NCBI RefSeq assembly: GCF_005771535.1
Contig: NZ_VANU01000001.1
Coordinates: 372,001-436,000 of the forward strand
Direction of reading: 5' to 3'
DNA from: Arcobacter arenosus
Lineage (GTDB): Bacteria; Campylobacterota; Campylobacteria; Campylobacterales; Arcobacteraceae
Length of the DNA: 64,000 bases
Shown: positions 8,981 through 17,844 of the stretch, piece after piece
How the letters are laid out: the number at the start of each line of letters is the position of its first letter
Position numbering within the stretch: the first letter of the stretch is position 1
Position numbers and translations under genes: made by a program
Notes under the pieces: model-generated
Told to the model about the DNA's origin: nothing
What the model saw: only the letters and a program-made list of their open reading frames with translations
The model's database searches: none

Positions 8981-8989
8981 GCCCTTTTT
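8966..8989. terminator. Bidirectional terminator
   Basis: The perfect 12-bp palindrome GGGCTTAAGCCC, flanked by seven A and at least five T, separates two convergent genes and should terminate both. Confidence 0.8.
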
Positions 8990-8991
8990 CT

Positions 8992-9846
8992 TTAGTTTTT
9001 ATTCAATAATTCTTTCGTAACAGCTTGTCCATACTTTATCATTTCATCTGCTTTATGAAAATCATAAAACTCACAAGCTCTTGATGATATATTAACCATA
9101 ATATCAGGTTTATGGGAAGCTAATTGATGCCTTGCAATCACCTCTTGCATAGTTTCAATAGATTTATTTATTAATTGGAAGTAATTTAAACCCTCTTTTT
9201 TCTTTATATTTTTTTGGAAAAAATCAATTACTGTTTGATGAAATTTATTTTTCTCTTTTTCCAAAAGTTTTTTGTGCTCCTCTTTTATCTCAATATCATC
9301 ATTTAAATTTACAGCAATAATTAAATCTGTAAATTCTGAAATTGTTGGAACAATAGGAACTGGATTTAAAATCCCTCCATCAAAAAGAGTTTTACCATTT
9401 AATTGTTTTGGCGTAAAAAGAGTTGGAATAGCAATTGAAGCACGAATAGCATCCTTTAAACATCCCTTTTGAAGCCATACTTCTTTTCTATTTAAAATAT
9501 CAGTAGCTGTTGCAGTAAAAGGGATATCTAAATCTTCAATATTTGCATCACCTATCATCTCTTCAATTTTTGAAAATACCTTTTCTCCATTTATCATTCC
9601 ATCTTTTGAAAAGGTAAAATCAACAAGTTTTAAAATATCAATAACATTGAAATTTTTCACCCACTGCTCATACTCTTCTAGTTTACCTGCGGCATAAAGT
9701 CCCCCAATTAATGCTCCCATTGATGAACCAGAAATTGATTTTATTTCATATCCTTGAGCTTCAAGTTCTTTTATAACTCCAATATGGGCGTAACCTCTAG
9801 CTCCACCACTACCAAGAACAAGGGATACAGTTTTTTTATTTTCCAT
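8992..9846 (-). CDS. Patatin-like phospholipase (RssA-type)
   Basis: Serine lipid acyl hydrolase, 284 aa. It has the oxyanion motif GSGGARGYAHIG near residue 12, the nucleophile elbow GSSMG with Ser near 42, and the catalytic Asp in FDGGILNPVP near 157, so the Ser-Asp dyad is complete. No signal peptide is visible, so it is probably cytoplasmic or membrane-associated. It follows the SDR gene by 3 bp and is co-transcribed with it. The substrate is not known. Confidence 0.9.
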   Translation of the reverse strand: MENKKTVSLVLGSGGARGYAHIGVIKELEAQGYEIKSISGSSMGALIGGLYAAGKLEEYEQWVKNFNVIDILKLVDFTFSKDGMINGEKVFSKIEEMIGDANIEDLDIPFTATATDILNRKEVWLQKGCLKDAIRASIAIPTLFTPKQLNGKTLFDGGILNPVPIVPTISEFTDLIIAVNLNDDIEIKEEHKKLLEKEKNKFHQTVIDFFQKNIKKKEGLNYFQLINKSIETMQEVIARHQLASHKPDIMVNISSRACEFYDFHKADEMIKYGQAVTKELLNKN

Positions 9847-9849
9847 TTT

Positions 9850-10560
9850 TTATCTTACGTATGAACCATTATTAAAATCCATTGTTGTACCATTTACATA
9901 CTCTGGACAATCAGTACCTAACCAAAAAATAACCTCAGCAGCTTCATCTGGTTCAGCAAATCTTCCACAAGGAACTGCTTTTTTAAATTCTGCTTTTCTC
10001 TCTTCTGAATTATCTTTTTGCATATCAGTTTCAACAGGACTTGGTGCAATACAATTAACAGTAATACCATTTGTTCCTAAAAGTTTTGCAAATATTTTTG
10101 TAGCATTTATAAGTCCAGCTTTTGCAATACCATACCAAATGTCAGGATGCCCTATTTGACCAGCAATTGATGCAGTATTTACAATTTTCCCATATCCTCT
10201 TTTTTTCATACCCTCAGAAAAAATAGTCATAAGTTCAACTGGTGCATACAAATCAACATTCATAATATGTTCTTTTGCTTCTAAAGGATAGTTATCATAA
10301 GTATATTTTGGTTGCATATATCCTGCATTGTTTATTAATACATCAATTTCACCAACCTCTTTTGCTAAATCTTTAAGACCATCAAGATTTGATAAATCAT
10401 ATTCAATAGTTTTTACTTTTTCATTATCTTTTAATTCTTGTGGGAAATTTGAAAAATCCCTTGCAACTGCAATTACTTCAAAATCAACTTCTAAAAATTT
10501 TTTTACAACTTCAAGGCCAATACCTTTATTTCCACCTGTAACTAATACTCTATTTAACAT
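9850..10560 (-). CDS. Short-chain dehydrogenase/reductase (FabG-like)
   Basis: 236-aa classical SDR. The Rossmann glycine motif TGGNKGIG lies at 8-15, NNAG near 87, the catalytic Ser in NTASIAG near 134, and YGIAK supplies Tyr and Lys near 147-151. It resembles 3-oxoacyl-ACP reductases but has no acyl-carrier context, so the substrate is open. It is the first gene of a two-gene unit with the patatin-like hydrolase, which may point to lipid or storage-polymer turnover. Confidence 0.88.
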   Translation of the reverse strand: MLNRVLVTGGNKGIGLEVVKKFLEVDFEVIAVARDFSNFPQELKDNEKVKTIEYDLSNLDGLKDLAKEVGEIDVLINNAGYMQPKYTYDNYPLEAKEHIMNVDLYAPVELMTIFSEGMKKRGYGKIVNTASIAGQIGHPDIWYGIAKAGLINATKIFAKLLGTNGITVNCIAPSPVETDMQKDNSEERKAEFKKAVPCGRFAEPDEAAEVIFWLGTDCPEYVNGTTMDFNNGSYVR

Positions 10561-10682
10561 ATTTTTTCCTTTTTAAGTACAACAGACTTGTTATTATTAT
10601 TTAAAAAATTATAACTAAATTTAAATGACAAATTTATGATTTTTTGAGTAAGGTTTCATTATATACTATTTAGGAGTTTTCC

Positions 10683-11387
10683 ATGAAGAAATTATTAATT
10701 TCTATGATTTTTAGTTTTTCTTTTTTATTTGCTTTAAATCCTATGATTTTACCGATAAAAGGTGTTGATGTTGTACATACATATTCAAATGGCAAAAAAG
10801 AAAGTATAAAAATTCAAAGAGAAGATCCTCTTATTTGTTCCCAATTTGGAATCACACCTGAAAACTTTCAAAGTGGTAATATTGCTTCCAAAAAAATACC
10901 ATTACAATGTAAAAAAACGTTTATTACTACAAAAGGTGTAATTCAACCTTTTACTTTATATGAAGGTATTAAAACAGTAGGAGAGTTAGAAGTTTTAGAG
11001 TTTATTCAAGAAAAAGCTATGAAAGAGCCTGAAAAATATATTTTAGTTGATAGTAGAAGAAATGATTGGTTTGATATGGGAACAATTCCAAGTGCCGTTA
11101 ATATACCCTATGATGAATATAAATTAGATGAGGATTTTAAAGAAGAATATAAAAGAGCTTATAAACTTTTAGGTGTCAAATTAAAAAATAAAAAATACGA
11201 TTTTTCTGATGCAAAAACTGTAATGTTTTTTTGTAATGGTGCATGGTGTGCCCAATCACCAAAGGCAATTGATATATTAGTTAGAATTGGTTATCCCAAG
11301 AAAAAGATTTTGTGGTATAGGGGTGGTATTGCATCATGGGTAGGAGTTTCTTTAACTCTTACAAAAAATATTGAGGCTATTAAATAA
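10683..11387 (+). CDS. Periplasmic rhodanese-domain protein
   Basis: 234 aa with a cleavable signal peptide (about residues 1-18). A short N-terminal domain is followed by one rhodanese fold. The rhodanese part shows VDSRRNDWFDMGTIPSAVN, and the putative active-site Cys lies in FFCNGAWCAQS near residue 185. The two nearby Cys give a CxxxxC rather than a simple CRxGxR loop, so it may act in periplasmic thiol or sulfane-sulfur transfer. TAGGAG precedes the ATG. It is a single gene with a convergent hairpin at its end. Confidence 0.85.
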   Translation: MKKLLISMIFSFSFLFALNPMILPIKGVDVVHTYSNGKKESIKIQREDPLICSQFGITPENFQSGNIASKKIPLQCKKTFITTKGVIQPFTLYEGIKTVGELEVLEFIQEKAMKEPEKYILVDSRRNDWFDMGTIPSAVNIPYDEYKLDEDFKEEYKRAYKLLGVKLKNKKYDFSDAKTVMFFCNGAWCAQSPKAIDILVRIGYPKKKILWYRGGIASWVGVSLTLTKNIEAIK

Positions 11388-11394
11388 TAGCCTC
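11373..11394. terminator. Convergent hairpin
   Basis: GAGGCTATT, an AAAT loop and AATAGCCTC form a 9-bp stem containing the stop codon of the rhodanese gene, followed by an AT-rich tail. It probably serves this gene and the convergent gene ending at 11401. Confidence 0.6.
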
Positions 11395-11400
11395 TAATAT

Positions 11401-13533
11401 TTAGTTTCCAAACATCTCTTTAAAAGCTGCAGCTATCTCTTCTCTAGAAGCTTTTTTCTTTTCTTGTTTTGGAGCTTCATTAAATAGTTGGTCTAATTTA
11501 AATTTATCTCCAATTTTCTCTTGAATCTTATTTTTAAGTTCATCGGTTTTTTTCTTAATTTTTTGACCCGCTTTAGTATTATTTAAAAATGCTTTTTTAT
11601 CTATATTTACCTTTGGATTTGAAAGATTCCCAGAGATTTTAGTATCAAACTCATATTTTAAAATTTTTGCTTGAACTAAAGCATTGATTGTATTTTTAGC
11701 AGAATTTAATGTACTTGCTGGAACTTTAATTGTTGTGTGTTCACTTGTCATGTCTACTATAGTATTAATAATATCTTTTTTCATATCACTTTTGATTTCT
11801 ACTTTTTTATAAATCTCTTTTGTTAAATCAAACTGTGCAAAGGCATTAATTAAATCAGAATATTCATTTTTGATAAATTGACCATTTATTAAATTACCAC
11901 CAACTTTACCTATCTTAGTTGCAAGATTGTAATCAACATCAATATTAGATTTAGAAGTAAAAATCTCTGGGTAATATAACATATGAGTTAAATCTTTAAT
12001 TTCAACACCATCAATTTTTGCTTTAAAGTTATCATTTAGCAAATTAAAATCGATTTTTCCACCAAATAGTTCTGACTTACCATCAACACTTAAAAGATCG
12101 GTTGATTGTTTAATATTACCCTCAATTTTAGCTTTTCCTCTCATTTTTTGTTGTGTAATATCTTTAAGTTTAGAAAGGTCTGGTACATCAACAGTATAAT
12201 CACTTGTAAATTCACCTTTTGAAATATCATATACTGCTTTAGTCATATCTACATTTGTAAGGGAAGTATCTAAATTAATTTTTGATATTGCTTGTGTTTT
12301 AACTAAATCAGTAACTATATCACCTTTAAAAGTAACTGCTTCTTTTAAGTTTTGATCAAAAGATTTATTTACTACATTATTGTTTACTTTTCCCTCTAAA
12401 ATAGTTGTTAAAACTTTTCCATCAAGATTATTAATATCTGCATTTTTAATTTTTGCATCAATATTTAATAATCCATTTGCATAATTTGGTTGCTTTACAA
12501 GGTTTAATAAATTTTCAATTTTTGCTTTATTTACCGTTAAGTTAACATATTCAGGTTTAGAGTTAGAGATTTTTGCTTCATATTTAGTATCACTTGCAAA
12601 AATATCAGAGTTTCCATTTACTGTAATTACTCCATTATCTACTATAACGTCACCATTTGTAGAAAAAGAACCATTAAGTTTTTGATTTATCAATGTTTCT
12701 AGTTTTGCTAAATCTTTTACGAAAACTTTATAATCACTTTTAATTACAGATGTTTTTATATTTACATTTGCTTTTTTAACATCAAGTTTTGCAATTGTAC
12801 TATCAAAATTTATATTTGAATTAATCTCATTTCCAACTAAATTACTAACACTTTTTGAGTTAAAAATAATAGGAAGTTTTGGTTCTTCTTTTAACTCTTT
12901 ATTTATAGCTTTTGCATTTAAAATACCCTTTGAAACAGTAGTTGTAATAATACCATCTAGGTTTTCAATATCAGCATTTTTTATATTTGCATCAATATTA
13001 AGCATCCCTTTTGCATAAATTGGTTGGTTTACCATATAAAGTAACTCTTCAATTTTTGCATCTTTCATAGTAAATAAAATATTGCTTGGATTAAAATCTT
13101 TTAATTGTATATCATAGTTTGTATTACTTGAAGCAATTTTACTAACTCCTTTTACAACAGCTTGTTTTGAGTCACCTTTTACAATACCGTTTGTAGAAAA
13201 AGAACCGTTTAGTTTTTGTTTTGTTAAGTTTTCTAATTTACTCAAATCAGCTACATTTACATCATATTTTAAATCAACTGTTTGTGCAAAAATATTTAAT
13301 GCCCCTTCTACATTTATTGTAGAGTTATCATCAATAGTAGCTTTAAAAAGTACATCATTCATAGTTAGTTTGAAGTTATCTACTTTCATACTAACATCTT
13401 TTTGCCCTTCATTAACCTTGTTTTCAATTATTGAAGCAACATAAGAATTACCTGCACTAGTAAAAAGGATTCCATAAATCCCACCAATTACTAATAAGAT
13501 AAATGCTGTAAGTCCAAAAAATAGTTTTTTCAT
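11401..13533 (-). CDS. AsmA-like repetitive envelope protein
   Basis: 710 aa. One N-terminal membrane anchor (MKKLFFGLTAFILLVIGGIYG) is followed by a long periplasmic region of beta-strand-rich repeats. The element L-x-x-Q/L-K-L/M-x-G followed by a short strand occurs three times (QKLNGSFSTNG, QKLNGSFSTNG, QKMRGKAKIEG). A second element, IDA-IKNADI-NLDG, occurs twice. The C-terminus is Lys-rich and predicted helical. This architecture resembles the AsmA/TamB/YhdP class that bridges the envelope and is linked to phospholipid transport; this is inference from architecture. I chose the ATG at 13533 over the upstream TTG at 13551 because AGAGGA sits 5 nt before it. It appears monocistronic. Confidence 0.75.
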   Translation of the reverse strand: MKKLFFGLTAFILLVIGGIYGILFTSAGNSYVASIIENKVNEGQKDVSMKVDNFKLTMNDVLFKATIDDNSTINVEGALNIFAQTVDLKYDVNVADLSKLENLTKQKLNGSFSTNGIVKGDSKQAVVKGVSKIASSNTNYDIQLKDFNPSNILFTMKDAKIEELLYMVNQPIYAKGMLNIDANIKNADIENLDGIITTTVSKGILNAKAINKELKEEPKLPIIFNSKSVSNLVGNEINSNINFDSTIAKLDVKKANVNIKTSVIKSDYKVFVKDLAKLETLINQKLNGSFSTNGDVIVDNGVITVNGNSDIFASDTKYEAKISNSKPEYVNLTVNKAKIENLLNLVKQPNYANGLLNIDAKIKNADINNLDGKVLTTILEGKVNNNVVNKSFDQNLKEAVTFKGDIVTDLVKTQAISKINLDTSLTNVDMTKAVYDISKGEFTSDYTVDVPDLSKLKDITQQKMRGKAKIEGNIKQSTDLLSVDGKSELFGGKIDFNLLNDNFKAKIDGVEIKDLTHMLYYPEIFTSKSNIDVDYNLATKIGKVGGNLINGQFIKNEYSDLINAFAQFDLTKEIYKKVEIKSDMKKDIINTIVDMTSEHTTIKVPASTLNSAKNTINALVQAKILKYEFDTKISGNLSNPKVNIDKKAFLNNTKAGQKIKKKTDELKNKIQEKIGDKFKLDQLFNEAPKQEKKKASREEIAAAFKEMFGN

Positions 13534-13669
13534 AAAGTCCTCTCTTGTCAATGTCTAACGATTATACATAAAGAAAATTAAAAAGCTGATTATCTTTTTT
13601 AAGTTGTTACATTTAGTAATCATTGTGTAAATTATTGTTAATCTAATGGAAATTTAAATTATAGTTGTG

Positions 13670-13675
13670 TATAAT
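13670..13675 (+). promoter_or_regulatory. atpE promoter -10
   Basis: TGTATAATTCTG contains a TATAAT hexamer, the same extended string that precedes the tRNA-Leu gene at 21373. It leaves a 5' leader of about 70 nt before the atpE ATG, with no open reading frame in it. Confidence 0.55.
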
Positions 13676-13753
13676 TCTGCCCAATACGAAGTGATAAGTA
13701 GGGATACGCAAGCCGAACAGACTTTGTAAAAAATATTTATTAAGGATACTAGA

Positions 13754-14062
13754 ATGAAAAAAATCGTTCTTTTAATGCTAGCTTTCGCTGGTTTTGCATT
13801 CGCTGCTGACGCTGCTGCGGGTGAAATGTTAAAAGCTTACTCTGTAGTTGCTGCAGGTATTGGTCTTGGTTTAGCTGCACTTGGTGGTGCTATTGGTATG
13901 GGTAACACTGCTGCTGCAACAATCGCTGGAACTGCTAGAAACCCAGGATTAGGTGGAAAATTAATGACTACTATGTTCATTGCATTAGCGATGATCGAAG
14001 CTCAAGTTATTTATGCATTAGTTATTGCGATGATCGCATTATATGCAAACCCATTTATGTAA
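13754..14062 (+). CDS. atpE: ATP synthase F0 subunit c
   Basis: 102-aa proteolipid that forms the proton- or sodium-turned rotor ring. An N-terminal segment resembling a signal peptide (MKKIVLLMLAFAGFAFAADA) precedes the two-helix hairpin. Helix 1 is Gly/Ala-rich (GIGLGLAALGGAIGMG) and the polar loop is ARNPG. The ion-binding Glu lies in helix 2 (ALAMIEAQVIYALV, near residue 83). Separation of atpE from the rest of the ATP synthase genes and the extra N-terminal segment both agree with Campylobacterota. It has its own promoter and a strong terminator. Confidence 0.97.
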   Translation: MKKIVLLMLAFAGFAFAADAAAGEMLKAYSVVAAGIGLGLAALGGAIGMGNTAAATIAGTARNPGLGGKLMTTMFIALAMIEAQVIYALVIAMIALYANPFM

Positions 14063-14097
14063 GATCTTTTTTAACAGATTTTTTATATAAACTGCGA

Positions 14098-14129
14098 AAG
14101 GTTAGAAGTTTTGCTTCTAACCTTTTTTT
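14098..14129 (+). terminator. atpE terminator
   Basis: AAGGTTAGAAG, a TTTTG loop and CTTCTAACCTT followed by a T-run form a textbook intrinsic terminator. Nearly the same hairpin occurs at 15428-15457. Confidence 0.85.
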
Positions 14130-14145
14130 ATGCCTGAAAACTTAC

Positions 14146-15261
14146 TTAAAGTACTATTTTGAATAAAGCTCCTGTAAACTCTTTATCTTCATATAAATAA
14201 GAAATATTTTCAACATCGATATCACCATTCATACTTTCAGTTATAAGTTTATATGCCATATATAAACCAATTCCAGTACCTTTTGATTTATGTTTAGTTG
14301 TAAAATATGGTTCAAATATCTTTGGTAATATATCCTCTTTTATACCACCTGCATTGTCTTTTAGTTCAATATAAACTTTTTTATTTTCCTCTTTTATAGT
14401 TATAAAAAGATACCTTTTTTTAATTTCATTTAAAATCATGGCATCCTTAGCATTTGCAATAATATTAAGTAAAACTTGTACAAGTTCATTTGGAAAACTT
14501 ACTAATTTTATCTCATTATGAGGAATTGATAAAACTATATTTATGTCATTTTTTCTTATTGTTCCATCAAGAAGTTCTAAACTATATTTTATAATATCAT
14601 ATAAATTGAAACTCTTTTTTTCATGGGTTCCTTTTACAAAGTTTCTAAAATCTTCAATTGTATTTGACATATAGGTTGTAGCTTTTACTATTGAATCTAT
14701 TGAATCATTTAAACTCTCTTCATCCAAACAATCAAGGGTACTTCTTAATTTTAAGCTTGAGGCAGAAGCCGAGATGCTAGATAGTGGTTGTCTCCATTGA
14801 TGTGCAATATTGTCAAGCATCTCTCCTAGTGAAGCCATTTTTGATTGAAAGGCTAAAATTTTATCTTTTTGTTTTAACTCTTCATCTTTTTTTACTTGTT
14901 CTGTTAAATCTATATCTATACAAAACATTTCAGGATTATTTGTGCTTTCATTTAACATTACATGGGAAGAATATACATATGCAGTAGTTCCATTTTTTCT
15001 ACGAAGTGGCAATTTTCCAGCTGGGATTGGAACATTTTTTTGATACCAATTGTTTATTCCTGCAATAACATCAGCTCTCATAAAATCAGGAATTATTAGA
15101 TCTTCAAGTTTTTTTCCGATAGCTTCTTCTTTTGAGTAACCATAAATCATCTCACTAGCTTTATTCCAAAATATTACTTCTCTATTTTTATTATAACCTT
15201 GAACAGCAATATTTGGAATTTCACTAATTAATTGAATAAACTTTTTTTCTTCTTTTTCCAT
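14146..15261 (-). CDS. Cytoplasmic PAS sensor histidine kinase
   Basis: 371 aa with no membrane helix, so it senses an internal signal. A PAS domain covers about 5-125 (NKASEMIYGYSKEEAIGKKLEDL). A linker is followed by the H-box MASLGEMLDNIAHQWRQPLS with the phospho-acceptor His near 157. The HATPase has NELVQVLLNIIANAKDAM (N), DNAGGI (G1) and GTGIGLYMAYK (G2). This H-box type is abundant in Campylobacterota. No response regulator gene is adjacent, so the partner is unknown. The gene lies between two nearly identical terminator hairpins. Confidence 0.92.
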   Translation of the reverse strand: MEKEEKKFIQLISEIPNIAVQGYNKNREVIFWNKASEMIYGYSKEEAIGKKLEDLIIPDFMRADVIAGINNWYQKNVPIPAGKLPLRRKNGTTAYVYSSHVMLNESTNNPEMFCIDIDLTEQVKKDEELKQKDKILAFQSKMASLGEMLDNIAHQWRQPLSSISASASSLKLRSTLDCLDEESLNDSIDSIVKATTYMSNTIEDFRNFVKGTHEKKSFNLYDIIKYSLELLDGTIRKNDINIVLSIPHNEIKLVSFPNELVQVLLNIIANAKDAMILNEIKKRYLFITIKEENKKVYIELKDNAGGIKEDILPKIFEPYFTTKHKSKGTGIGLYMAYKLITESMNGDIDVENISYLYEDKEFTGALFKIVL

Positions 15262-15427
15262 TGTTGTAATACCACCATCTTTAATAAATAATTATAACAC
15301 TAAAACTTATACTTTATATTAGTTTAATTAATAAATAAAAACTATTAAGTATTCTTTATGTGATGTAAAATTTTTTTGGATATTACTTGATTATAAATAT
15401 TTTGATTTTTTAACAACTCTTATATAA

Positions 15428-15457
15428 AAGGTTAGAAGTTTATTTCTAACCTTTTTT
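15428..15457 (-). terminator. Terminator of the chemoreceptor gene
   Basis: AAGGTTAGAA, a 6-nt loop and TTCTAACCTT, with A- and T-runs on either side, lie just past the end of the gene at 15460. The stem sequence repeats that of the atpE terminator 1.3 kb away. Confidence 0.7.
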
Positions 15458-15459
15458 GC

Positions 15460-17580
15460 CTATTCTATAAACTTTTTTTCACTTGCAGAATCTAAGATTT
15501 TTTTTGCAATACTAGTTGTTTGTTTTGCTATTTCTTGTGTTTGATTAGCAACTGATGCATTATTTTGTGTTTGAGAATCTAAAGTATTAACTACTCCATT
15601 AATTTGTTCTATACTAAATTTTTGTTCAGAAGAAGAATCTGATATATCTTTTATAATTTCATTTGTTTTATCTATATTTTCATTGATTTTAATATAGCCA
15701 TTAATCATATTCGCTGAAATTTCTTTCCCCTCAATTGTTCTTAGTTTTGCTTTTTCAACTAAATCTTTAATCTCTTTTGCTGCTTCTGCACTTCTACTTG
15801 CAAGGTTTCTAACCTCTTGCGCTACAACCGCAAAACCTTTTCCAGCTTCCCCTGCTGTTGCAGCTTCAACTGCTGCATTTAAAGAAAGAATATTTGTTTG
15901 GAATGCAATTTGGTCTATGACTGTAATTGCTTCTGAAATACTTAAAGCTTCTTCATTTATTTTTTCCATAGATTCTACTGTTGAATGAGCTAAATCTTTT
16001 CCTTGATTTATTGAACTTGTTAATTCTTCTGAGTACTCTTGCATAGTTTTTATTTTACTTGTATTACTAACAACTGTACTTGTAATCTCCTCTAAAGCAG
16101 AAGCTGTTTCTTCTAATGATACAGCTGTCTCATTTGATGCCCTATTTAAAATATCCACATTTTCAAGAAGATTTTTTGAACTTTCATTTAATTGATAGCC
16201 ATTTAATTTATTTTCTTTTAACATTTTTGTAATAATTTCACATAAATTATTTAACCCTAAAGCAATTTTTCCATTTGCATTTTCAACATGAGTTGTAAAA
16301 TCAAGATTTGAATACTTTTCTAAAGTAGATAAAATTGTATTTATATCTTTATTTACATCAGTACTTATAAACTCTATCATTTCATTTATACTTTGTTTTA
16401 ATTCTTCCAAAGATTTACTACTTGAATCTTTTTCAACACAAATATCCAAATGCCCCTCTTTTACCCTATTTACAACATTTTTAACCTCATCAATTAAGAG
16501 TTTATCTTTTTCTATTTGTTGTGAGACTAAATGCATTTGTTCATCAATAAGTTTTCCCATTAAACCAAATTCATCATTGGTTTTTATATTTAATTTATCA
16601 ATATTTTTCTCTTCACCTTTTAAATATCTAAAAAAGTTTGCTAAACCCTTTTCAACATTTTGCAAAGGAGATAACACTTTTTTAAGAGAAAAATAAACTA
16701 CAAGTAGCACTAAAATAAGTAAAATTGCATAAAGTAAAATTTCATTTTTTATATTTTTATTTATATCTTCAAAAACCTCTTCTTTATCAACTTTAACACA
16801 AATATACCAAGTGGTATTTGGAATTTTACTATAAGAAACAAGATATTCTTCATTATCATATTTTACTTCTGCAAATTTAACTTTTTCTTTTGTTTTTATA
16901 TCAGTAAAATATTTACTTTTTTTCATCAAAAGTTTTTTATCACTATGAATTAATATTTGTCCATCTTCATTTACTATATATGCATATCCTGTTTTACCAA
17001 TTTTGGCACTTGTTACAATATTTATAACACTATCAAGGAGTATGTCACTTCCTAATACCCCAATTGTTGTACCATTACTTTTTACAGGAGTATATAAAGA
17101 CACAACAAGTTTCTGTAAAGATTTAGAAAGATAAGGAAGAGTAACACCTGAACCATCTTTAGCAATAGCTTCTTTATACCACCCCCTTTTTCTAGAATCA
17201 TAGTTATCCCTTTGAGGAGTTAAATAGTTACCTGTAGATAACATAGAATAACCATCTTTTTCAAATCCATAAAAAAGTAAAGCAGAATCACTTGCTTCAA
17301 GTCCAATTTTTAATTTTTCAGTTATATTTTCATTTGATAAATTTTGGGGTTCAACTATTAAACCTTTTGCAGTTGCTTCCATAACCAAAAGCTTTAGTTT
17401 GAAATAACTGCCTAAATAAGCAGAAATATTTTTTGCTAAATTTAATTCTTGTTCTTTTATAAGTTCATGCTCCAATTCATAGGCATTTTGAGTATTTTTT
17501 AAACCTAAAAATATAAAGGAACAGGCAATACTTAACATAACAAGCACTGTTAATTTTGTTTTGATACTCTTTGTTTTCAT
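15460..17580 (-). CDS. Cache-domain methyl-accepting chemotaxis protein
   Basis: 706-aa membrane chemoreceptor. TM1 lies at about 10-27. A periplasmic double-Cache domain of about 240 residues carries the ligand-binding signature [15 protein letters not shown], the dCache_1 type often used for amino acids or organic acids. TM2 lies near 281-302 and is followed by a HAMP segment. The signalling domain has the conserved tip [16 protein letters not shown]. No CheR-binding tail is present. It is a close paralogue of the divergently transcribed receptor at 17845, especially in the cytoplasmic half, which suggests duplication with sensor divergence. Confidence 0.94.
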   Translation of the reverse strand: MKTKSIKTKLTVLVMLSIACSFIFLGLKNTQNAYELEHELIKEQELNLAKNISAYLGSYFKLKLLVMEATAKGLIVEPQNLSNENITEKLKIGLEASDSALLFYGFEKDGYSMLSTGNYLTPQRDNYDSRKRGWYKEAIAKDGSGVTLPYLSKSLQKLVVSLYTPVKSNGTTIGVLGSDILLDSVINIVTSAKIGKTGYAYIVNEDGQILIHSDKKLLMKKSKYFTDIKTKEKVKFAEVKYDNEEYLVSYSKIPNTTWYICVKVDKEEVFEDINKNIKNEILLYAILLILVLLVVYFSLKKVLSPLQNVEKGLANFFRYLKGEEKNIDKLNIKTNDEFGLMGKLIDEQMHLVSQQIEKDKLLIDEVKNVVNRVKEGHLDICVEKDSSSKSLEELKQSINEMIEFISTDVNKDINTILSTLEKYSNLDFTTHVENANGKIALGLNNLCEIITKMLKENKLNGYQLNESSKNLLENVDILNRASNETAVSLEETASALEEITSTVVSNTSKIKTMQEYSEELTSSINQGKDLAHSTVESMEKINEEALSISEAITVIDQIAFQTNILSLNAAVEAATAGEAGKGFAVVAQEVRNLASRSAEAAKEIKDLVEKAKLRTIEGKEISANMINGYIKINENIDKTNEIIKDISDSSSEQKFSIEQINGVVNTLDSQTQNNASVANQTQEIAKQTTSIAKKILDSASEKKFIE

Positions 17581-17844
17581 CTTTTTTCTCCAAAACTTTT
17601 CTTTAAATATATATTTTCAAAATGAACTAAAAGTTATCTTTTTTAAAATCTACATCAATTGTATACTTAATATGAAATCAATGATTAGTTGAACTTATAA
17701 AATATAAAATAGGATTAAAATAACTTATATTAAACAATTATTTATTTACTAAGCTACTCAAAATACATGGCTATAAAAATTATGATTAATAAAAAGAATA
17801 AATTGTAACTTTTTTTGGTTATAATTAAAAAAAAAAGGTGTAAC
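17581..17844. other. Divergent intergenic region between two chemoreceptors
   Basis: This AT-rich 264-bp region holds promoters for both receptor genes. The only clear element is the extended -10 at 17814-17825. I see no open reading frame with a ribosome site and no strong inverted repeat. Confidence 0.5.
17814..17825 (+). promoter_or_regulatory. Extended -10 of a chemoreceptor gene
   Basis: TTTGGTTATAAT ends 19 nt before the start codon. The identical 12-mer precedes the chemoreceptor gene at 51075, so both genes may share a promoter class. Confidence 0.5.

Noticed and set aside
13682-13753. Riboswitch or structured leader before atpE
   Set aside because: I see no conserved riboswitch core or strong stem in the roughly 70-nt leader.
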